Below are positions 6,624 to 10,784 of a stretch of DNA of 10,784 nucleotides, in pieces (position 1 is the first letter of the stretch; the number at the start of each line of letters is the position of its first letter). The stretch is from positions 1-10,784 of the forward strand of contig DFIZ01000044.1 of NCBI GenBank assembly GCA_002372855.1. The letters run 5' to 3'. The notes beneath the pieces are model-generated. The model worked only from the letters and a program-made list of their open reading frames with translations, did no database searches and was not told the origin of the DNA. Origin of the DNA: Bacteroidales bacterium UBA3684. GTDB lineage: Bacteria > Bacteroidota > Bacteroidia > Bacteroidales > P3. Both the position numbers and the translations under genes were made by a program.

Positions 6624-7117
6624 AGGTCTTCAGTGTTAAGGGTTTGCAATCTTCTTTTGATGCGCATGACGCGCATGCCGACGGCGGCTTCGTTGATGCC
6701 CAGGATGTCGGCCATCTCGGCCTGCGAGAGGCCGTCGAGGTAGAGGAGGGTGACGGCTTTGTCGGCGTTGCCGAGGCGGTCGATGCGGCGGTAGAGTTCG
6801 GCGACCAGCGTGTCGCCCTGCTCTTCGGCCAGTCGCTCGACCATTTCGGGTGTCAGCTCCACTATCGTGGGACGTCGTCGCCGCCGTCGCCACTGCGAGA
6901 TGGCGGTGTTCAGTGCCACGCGGTAGTGCCAGGTGCTCTCCGAACATTGCCCGTGCCATTGGCGGCGTCCCTCCCAGAGGTTGCAGACGATGTCCTGGTA
7001 GAGGTCGCGCACATTGTCGGGCTGGCGGTCGGTGAAGGCCATGCAAACCTTGTAGATCAGCCGGTCGTTGCGTCGCAGCTGCCGGAGGAATTCGTCCTGT
7101 TCGTCGTTGTGTTCCAT
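6620..7117 (-). CDS. ECF-type RNA polymerase sigma-70 family factor
   Basis: A 165-residue alternative sigma factor. Region 2 spans about 18-78, with the core-binding/-10-recognition pattern VRDLYQDIVCNLWEG and STWHYRVALNTAISQWRRR. A Pro-containing linker follows, then region 4 at about 105-158. There the helix-turn-helix SQAEMADILGINEAAVGMRV (131-150) would contact the -35 element, followed by the usual basic RIKRRL. It lacks regions 1 and 3, as expected for an ECF factor. The gene heads a two-gene unit with a membrane protein. Only 74 bases separate it from the preceding operon. They contain a -7-like TATATTTC (minus strand, 7172 to 7165) but no good -33 match, so its promoter may be its own ECF type or read-through. 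Target genes cannot be told from the window. Confidence 0.93.
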   Translation of the reverse strand: MEHNDEQDEFLRQLRRNDRLIYKVCMAFTDRQPDNVRDLYQDIVCNLWEGRRQWHGQCSESTWHYRVALNTAISQWRRRRRRPTIVELTPEMVERLAEEQGDTLVAELYRRIDRLGNADKAVTLLYLDGLSQAEMADILGINEAAVGMRVMRIKRRLQTLNTEDL

Positions 7118-7191
7118 GGTGCGTCGGTTGTTGGTGTTCTGCTTTGTTAGACGCAGAGGGGGCGGAAATATAACACCTTTGGTAAAAAAAA

Positions 7192-7671
7192 TTATTTGCG
7201 TTGTGCGACAGTCGTGGCCAGCAGGACGAGGAGGGCGTAGTAGAGCGGCGGCAGGACGACGATGCAGACGAAGGGGAGGTGTTGGAGGCCGTCGAATAGT
7301 GTCATCAACACTTTACCTGTCTCGGCCACGGGTATCATGGAGCTTTCCCAAAGGGCTGACAGAAGTTCCTGCCCTTCGCCCAGGGGGCCGGGAAAGAGGT
7401 GCAGCCATAGGTTGAAGGCCAGCAGGGGTATGGCTGGCAGCATGGCTACCCATCGGCTGTGCCAACGGTGCCATAGCCAGGCTGGAGCCACCGCGAGCAG
7501 CATGCCCGCCAGGGCCGAAGCGAGGATGCGCTCCGGCACCTGGTCTGGGTATGGCAGGCAGTGAAAGTCGAAAACATAATGCGTCAGCGCCCACAGCAGG
7601 TTGCCAAGAAGGTCGCCTGCCAGGTAGAGCAGCAGGAAGGCGGCGTATAAGGGTAGACGGTGGCGCGTCAT
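7192..7671 (-). CDS. Unrecognised membrane protein (159 residues)
   Basis: Four hydrophobic segments at about 7-29, 49-68, 74-93 and 132-154, with a Trp/His-rich loop (WLWHRWHSRW, 66-74) and a conserved-looking loop HCLPYPDQVPERI. I do not recognise the family. The start at 7671 is preferred because its ATG overlaps the stop of the preceding gene as ATGA (7671-7668). A start at 7689 would add six residues and lengthen the overlap. It is the last gene of the creD unit. No terminator is visible after it, so transcription may run into the sigma-factor gene. Confidence 0.72.
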   Translation of the reverse strand: MTRHRLPLYAAFLLLYLAGDLLGNLLWALTHYVFDFHCLPYPDQVPERILASALAGMLLAVAPAWLWHRWHSRWVAMLPAIPLLAFNLWLHLFPGPLGEGQELLSALWESSMIPVAETGKVLMTLFDGLQHLPFVCIVVLPPLYYALLVLLATTVAQRK

Positions 7672-8315
7672 CTTTGCAGCTCCGGACATTTCTCAAGGAG
7701 GTCTATCGTCTCGGCATCGTCGAATTGGCGGCCGTCGAATGACTGTAGGTAGCGGTGGTGGGTGCGGGTGGGCATGGCGGCATCCTCGTCGGTGGGGAGG
7801 TCCTCGGGACGGTCGTCGCACTCGATGAGCAGCAGTTCATGCTTCGGGCATACCGCCACGCGGAAGTTGTACACATACTCCTCGTCGAGGCACCAGCCGA
7901 ACTGAATGCCCGTCAGCCGCCGCTCCACCAGGCCGTCGCGCTCGTAGAGCACATGGCCGTCCCAGAAATCGCTCCGCACGAGGTAGCGCTCGTCGATGTC
8001 GACGACTTTGGCTTCGGGCAGGGCGTTGAAGAGAAATGTGGTGCTGCCGATGGCGGCGGCGAGGAGCATGCCCTCCAGGCCGATCAGGAGGTAGAACGCC
8101 CAACCGGCTATTCGCATGAGTAGCGGCTGGCGGTGCAGCAGGGTGTAGAACACCATGGCCGTCAGCACCACCGTGGCCGCCACGGCGACCCAGTAGAGGA
8201 TGATGTCGGCCAAGCCCACGAGGTGTGCCCCCCAGGGCAGCAGCAGCCTTACGGCCACTGCTGCCACCCAGAGCACGGCGACGACGATTGCGGAGATGAT
8301 GAGTGTGCGTCGCAT
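7668..8315 (-). CDS. Unrecognised membrane protein with hydrophilic C-terminal domain
   Basis: A 215-residue protein. Three membrane helices lie at about 5-26, 36-59 and 68-92. A soluble domain of about 120 residues follows, rich in acidic and aromatic residues (VVDIDERYLVRSDFWDGHVL, FGWCLDEEYVYNF, LLLIECDDRPEDLPTDED). I do not recognise the domain. With one odd helix number after the N-terminus, the soluble part most likely faces the periplasm if the N-terminus is inside, but this is inference. The start lies 7 bases after the creD stop and the stop overlaps the next gene by ATGA, so all three genes form one unit. A role tied to CreD and the cell envelope is suggested only by position. Confidence 0.75.
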   Translation of the reverse strand: MRRTLIISAIVVAVLWVAAVAVRLLLPWGAHLVGLADIILYWVAVAATVVLTAMVFYTLLHRQPLLMRIAGWAFYLLIGLEGMLLAAAIGSTTFLFNALPEAKVVDIDERYLVRSDFWDGHVLYERDGLVERRLTGIQFGWCLDEEYVYNFRVAVCPKHELLLIECDDRPEDLPTDEDAAMPTRTHHRYLQSFDGRQFDDAETIDLLEKCPELQR

Positions 8316-8322
8316 AGAGGGG

Positions 8323-9603
8323 CTATTCTTTATTGTTGTTGTACCAGTCGATACGCCGCGAGGCCGCCATGGCCACCGCCAGCAGGGCGAAGAGTCCCAC
8401 GCTGCCCACCAGCAGGGCGTAGCTCTCGATCTGCAGCAGGATATAGATGAAGGCGTAGAGCGCCGCCAGCAGGCCGCCGATGACGAGGCCCACCTTCTTG
8501 TCGCGCATGATGGCGCCGAGGTAGACGCCCAGCAGACCGGCCGTCATGACCGACGCAATGAGGTACGACGCCAGGAACGACAGATGCTCCGAGAAGGAGA
8601 GCAGCAGCGTGTAGAACAGCATGACGGCGATGCCGATGAGCAGATACTGCACGGGGTGGATGGGACGCTCGCGACGCACCTCGACGAAGAAGACCACGGC
8701 GAAGGTGAGCAGCACCACGAGGAAGGCATACTTCGAGGCGCGGTCGTTCTGCTGGTACTGCATCACGGGTTGTCGCAGCTGCACGCTGAAGGAGTCGCTG
8801 TTGGTGCCGTGCCAGCTGTTCTTGGGCACCACCTGCGAGAAGCTGCGGTTGATGGCCAGCACACGCCACTGCGCGTCGAAACCCTCGGAGGTCACCGTGC
8901 GCTCTACGGGCAGGAAGTTGCCGTCGAACGAGGGGGTAGGGCAGTTGGAGTGCATCTGCACCGACGTGGTGTTGCCCATGGGCACGAACTTCAGCCCGTT
9001 GGAGCCGCGCAGGGGCAGACGGATCTCGAACGGCAGGACGGCGCCGGCCACCAGGGTGCTGACGTCGGCACGCCACAGCAGTCGCGACCCCTCGAAGGAA
9101 ATCTCCTGCGGTGTGAGGGTGCGGCCGCCGACGGTGACGGTGGGATTGTCGGTGAGCCCCTTGAGGGAGCTGAGTTCCACGGCCATCTGCCAGCAGTTCT
9201 GCGCCAGCAGGGCACGTTGAGCGTCGGTGAGGGTCGGCGGCAGGAGGAAGGTGCCGCTGAGGACGATGTCGGCGTCGTAGACCGTGAAGTCGTAGATGCC
9301 GCGGTTGAGGTTGCGGGTGTTCACCTCGGCCTTGATGTCCAGCTGGTCGGGCAGCAGCGAGAACGACTGCTCGTCCTTCTGCGTGTACACCTTGACGGCG
9401 GGACCCTTCACCGCCTGTGCCGTGCCCCATTTCTCGCACACCTCGCTCTCGGCGCCGGTGGCGGTGGTGCTGCGCTCGCTGATGAGCGACCGGATGAATG
9501 CCCAGGGGATGAGCAGCAGGATGCAGAGTCCGACGATGATGGCCAGTTTGATGCCGTTGCGCCCGCGGCGCGAATCCATGTTGTTTCTTTCCATTGTTTC
9601 CAT
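8323..9603 (-). CDS. creD: CreD-family inner membrane protein
   Basis: A 426-residue protein, close to the usual CreD length of about 450. One N-terminal helix (about 18-38) precedes a periplasmic, beta-rich domain of about 240 residues (45-285). The C-terminus has about six helices (292-308, 317-336, 343-363, 371-390, 395-413). The family's typical segments are present: RASKYAFLVVLLTFAVVFF, PIHPVQYLLIGIAVMLFYTL, SEHLSFLASYLIAS, and the ending ESYALLVGSVGLFALL then RRIDWYN. In Escherichia coli creD belongs to the CreBC regulon and affects envelope integrity and beta-lactam or colicin response; its biochemical activity is not established. No CreB or CreC gene is here, and a winged-helix regulator lies directly upstream instead. 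Start 9603 fits the promoter at 9637-9670; ATGs at 9594 and 9579 are alternatives. Confidence 0.92.
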   Translation of the reverse strand: METMERNNMDSRRGRNGIKLAIIVGLCILLLIPWAFIRSLISERSTTATGAESEVCEKWGTAQAVKGPAVKVYTQKDEQSFSLLPDQLDIKAEVNTRNLNRGIYDFTVYDADIVLSGTFLLPPTLTDAQRALLAQNCWQMAVELSSLKGLTDNPTVTVGGRTLTPQEISFEGSRLLWRADVSTLVAGAVLPFEIRLPLRGSNGLKFVPMGNTTSVQMHSNCPTPSFDGNFLPVERTVTSEGFDAQWRVLAINRSFSQVVPKNSWHGTNSDSFSVQLRQPVMQYQQNDRASKYAFLVVLLTFAVVFFVEVRRERPIHPVQYLLIGIAVMLFYTLLLSFSEHLSFLASYLIASVMTAGLLGVYLGAIMRDKKVGLVIGGLLAALYAFIYILLQIESYALLVGSVGLFALLAVAMAASRRIDWYNNNKE

Positions 9604-9625
9604 TGTGTTTTATATTTTAAATAGT

Positions 9626-9642
9626 ACTTTGTAATTCAAAGT
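9626..9642. promoter_or_regulatory. Candidate operator dyad at the creD promoter
   Basis: ACTTTG, five bases (TAATT), CAAAGT form a perfect 6-bp dyad centred just downstream of the -7 box, which its right arm overlaps. The same dyad, with matching outer bases TAGY before and TA after, lies at 10614-10630. A protein bound here would block RNA polymerase. The likely binder is the winged-helix protein encoded immediately upstream (inference). Confidence 0.6.
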
Positions 9643-9670
9643 TAATATGCAAAAAAATATATGTTTCAAT
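9637..9670 (-). promoter_or_regulatory. Predicted creD promoter
   Basis: On the minus strand TAACTTTG (9644 to 9637) matches the -7 consensus TAnnTTTG exactly. ATTG (9670 to 9667) lies 22 bases upstream as a 3-of-4 match to the -33 TTTG, reaching the stop codon of the winged-helix gene. Transcription would start near 9630, giving a leader of about 27 bases. Confidence 0.6.
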
Positions 9671-9969
9671 CATTTCTGTTCCTTGACGAACTGCTCGAGG
9701 GCGGCGAGGTGCTCCTGGAAGGCCTCGCGCCCCTGCAGGGTGGCGCGGAAGGTGGTGTTGGGCTTGCGGCCCACGAAACGCTTCTCGCAGGCGATGTAGC
9801 CCAGCTCCTCGAGGGCGCGGGTGTGACTGGCCAGGTTGCCGTCGGTGAGCTCCAGCCACTGCTTGAGGGTGGTGAAGTCGACCGTGTCGTTGACCATCAG
9901 CACCGACATGATGCCCAGTCGCGCCCGGTTCTCGAACGCCTTGTTGAATCCTATGAGCGACACCTTCAT
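9670..9969 (-). CDS. Winged-helix transcriptional regulator (HTH_34 type)
   Basis: A 99-residue single-domain DNA-binding protein. The pattern NKAFENRARLGIMSVLMVN (9-27) is the first helix of this MarR/ArsR-like group. DFTTLKQWLELTDGNLASHTRALEELGYIACEK (31-63) holds the helix-turn-helix with recognition helix NLASHTRALEELG. RFVGRKPNTTFRATLQGREAF (64-84) is the wing and following helix. There is no ligand or phosphoacceptor domain, so it would sense its signal by dimer state or through a partner. Its ATG overlaps the stop of the membrane-protein gene as ATGA (9969-9966), implying coupled synthesis; that protein may be its sensor or antagonist. The in-frame open stretch upstream of 9969 overlaps the membrane-protein gene and is not used. 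It probably binds the dyads at 9626-9642 and 10614-10630. Confidence 0.9.
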   Translation of the reverse strand: MKVSLIGFNKAFENRARLGIMSVLMVNDTVDFTTLKQWLELTDGNLASHTRALEELGYIACEKRFVGRKPNTTFRATLQGREAFQEHLAALEQFVKEQK

Positions 9970-10601
9970 CCGCGGCGGTTTTTGACGATGAGCAGCAGTC
10001 CGAACACCACGTGCAGCGCCCCGAATCCCAGGGCCCAGAAGAGCAGTGCGTGGGTGACGACGAAGCAGTCGGCCAGTCCGAGCGCCAGCTCCAGGTAGCC
10101 CAGCACGCCCAGCAGGCGGTGGGAGAAGTGGTGGCAGTTGATGAGTGCCAGACCGTAGAAGATGAGCATGATGGAGGAGGTCAGTCCGTAGTGTCCCTGC
10201 ACCAGCAGGGCCGTGCATAGGATGGCGCCGGCCAGCAGCGGCACGGCGAAGTTGAACATCGTGCGGCGCATGTTGGGGTCGAGGGTGACGGAAATGTTTT
10301 TTCTTTTCGCCATCCAGAGGGAGGAGAAAAAGACGATTCCGCCGCATACGGCGACCAAAATCAGGGCTCCGACGATGGCAATTTGGGTCTTGTGGCTCCA
10401 AAGGTAGTCGGTATTGCCGTAGAGTGTTGAGAACCAAGAATCTGAACCCTCGTAGAAGAGTCCGTTGGCCACCACTGCCGCCACCAGGGCGATGAGTCCC
10501 ACGGCGGTCACTCCCCATCCGTTAATTGTCTGGAAACGAGAACTCCGCTCCATCATTGTGCGGATACTTTCCAGGTCTTGTATGGCATCTTTGTTTTCCA
10601 T
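9966..10601 (-). CDS. Six-helix membrane protein, partner of winged-helix regulator
   Basis: A 211-residue protein. A short acidic/basic cytoplasmic N-terminus (MENKDAIQDLESIRTMMERS) precedes six hydrophobic helices at about 26-49, 73-95, 114-134, 138-157, 161-181 and 184-206, ending KNRRG. No catalytic motif is visible and I do not recognise a named family. Membrane proteins of this sort preceding an HTH_34 regulator are, as I recall, a common Bacteroidota pairing. The start at 10601 is required by the promoter: the upstream in-frame ATG at 10667 lies before the -33 box. The stop overlaps the regulator's ATG. The likely role, by context only, is to sense the membrane state or bind the regulator. 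Confidence 0.82.
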   Translation of the reverse strand: MENKDAIQDLESIRTMMERSSRFQTINGWGVTAVGLIALVAAVVANGLFYEGSDSWFSTLYGNTDYLWSHKTQIAIVGALILVAVCGGIVFFSSLWMAKRKNISVTLDPNMRRTMFNFAVPLLAGAILCTALLVQGHYGLTSSIMLIFYGLALINCHHFSHRLLGVLGYLELALGLADCFVVTHALLFWALGFGALHVVFGLLLIVKNRRG

Positions 10602-10613
10602 GTTTTTAGTAGC

Positions 10614-10630
10614 ACTTTGCGCTGCAAAGT
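10614..10630. promoter_or_regulatory. Candidate operator dyad at the regulator-operon promoter
   Basis: ACTTTG, five bases (CGCTG), CAAAGT, with the inner C/G also pairing, forms a dyad centred just past the -7 box. Outer bases TAGC before and TA after agree with the dyad at the creD promoter (TAGT...TA). Binding here would give negative autoregulation of the winged-helix gene (inference). Confidence 0.6.
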
Positions 10631-10656
10631 TACGAACATTTTCCGAACCGGCCAAA
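10625..10656 (-). promoter_or_regulatory. Predicted promoter of the membrane protein/regulator operon
   Basis: The minus strand shows TTTG (10656 to 10653), exactly 20 bases, then TAACTTTG (10632 to 10625). This is a perfect fit to the Bacteroidota housekeeping promoter. Transcription would start near 10618, leaving a leader of about 17 bases to the ATG at 10601. Confidence 0.8.
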
Positions 10657-10755
10657 TTTTTTTTCAAAAAAAATATTTTTCCCTCCTTCCATCACCTCCT
10701 GTCTCTCCCCTCCCGCCTCCTGCCTCCCGCCACCCACCTGCCCGACACCTACCCG
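10657..10755. other. Non-coding pyrimidine-rich stretch
   Basis: No gene is visible. After an A/T-rich block (10657-10680) the plus strand from about 10681 to 10755 is almost entirely C and T with few purines. It has loosely repeated CCTCC/CTCCCGCC words and runs into the right terminal repeat. Reading frames through it are low-complexity and not credible as coding. Confidence 0.6.
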
Positions 10756-10784
10756 AGAGGTACATAATTCGGCATTTCTTATAT
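10756..10784. repeat. Right copy of 29-bp terminal inverted repeat
   Basis: Exact reverse complement of bases 1-29 and the final 29 bases of the window. Read outward from the window, both ends give AGAGGTACATAATTCGGC and then ATTTCTTATAT, and both are preceded by C-rich sequence. Confidence 0.9.

Noticed and set aside
8200..9624. Long open frame antisense to creD
   Set aside because: Composition is His/Gln/Glu/Gly-rich with no domain pattern. The opposite strand encodes a well-matched CreD protein with a promoter and operon spacing.
9970..10518. N-terminal extension of the winged-helix regulator
   Set aside because: It overlaps the six-helix membrane-protein gene entirely and adds Arg/Pro/His-rich sequence. 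The ATG at 9969, overlapping the preceding stop, opens a normal HTH_34 domain.
10602..10667. Upstream start (10667) for the six-helix membrane protein
   Set aside because: It lies upstream of a perfect -33/-7 promoter, so the transcript would not contain it.
1..10784. Transposon or integrative element bounded by the inverted repeats
   Set aside because: No transposase, integrase, mobilisation or cargo-type genes are present. The content (ackA, sigma factor, creD) is ordinary chromosomal.

Overview
The window looks like a piece of chromosome from a GC-rich member of the Bacteroidota, probably order Bacteroidales. Three things point there. Promoters fit the phylum's unusual consensus (-33 TTTG, about 20 bases, -7 TAnnTTTG), including a perfect TTTG-N20-TAACTTTG near the right end. 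Starts lack clear Shine-Dalgarno sequences. The gene families also fit: a GLUG-motif/'VYGGGN' giant surface protein, very short lipoproteins, and an HTH_34-type winged-helix regulator beside CreD.

Left part (1-3576, minus strand): a 1103-residue secreted surface protein with GLUG-like and glycine-rich VYGGGN repeats. Seven bases upstream is a 53-residue gene made only of a signal peptide plus one copy of the same repeat. A 33-bp perfect direct repeat links the two genes. Their promoter lies near 3717-3724, and a run of nine G/C pairs sits between promoter and start.

Middle (3823-5986, plus strand): a 42-residue lipoprotein, an SprT-like zinc-metalloprotease-fold protein, and acetate kinase (ackA) with its own promoter. 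ackA ends at a strong hairpin terminator that probably also serves the convergent minus-strand operon.

Right part (10601-5985, minus strand): three consecutive transcription units read toward the terminator. (1) A six-helix membrane protein and a winged-helix regulator, overlapping by ATGA. (2) A CreD-family membrane protein followed by two unrecognised membrane proteins. (3) An ECF sigma factor overlapping by ATGA a four-helix membrane protein that may be its anti-sigma partner. Units 1 and 2 carry the same dyad, ACTTTG-N5-CAAAGT, on top of their -7 boxes. I infer that the winged-helix protein controls both its own operon and creD, which would form a small envelope-stress circuit without CreBC.

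The window begins and ends exactly with a perfect 29-bp inverted repeat (1-29 and 10756-10784). This could be a biological boundary (inversion or Xer-type site, or a dispersed repeat) or an assembly or extraction boundary. The sequence alone cannot decide. No tRNA, rRNA, CRISPR array, transposase or recombinase gene was seen.
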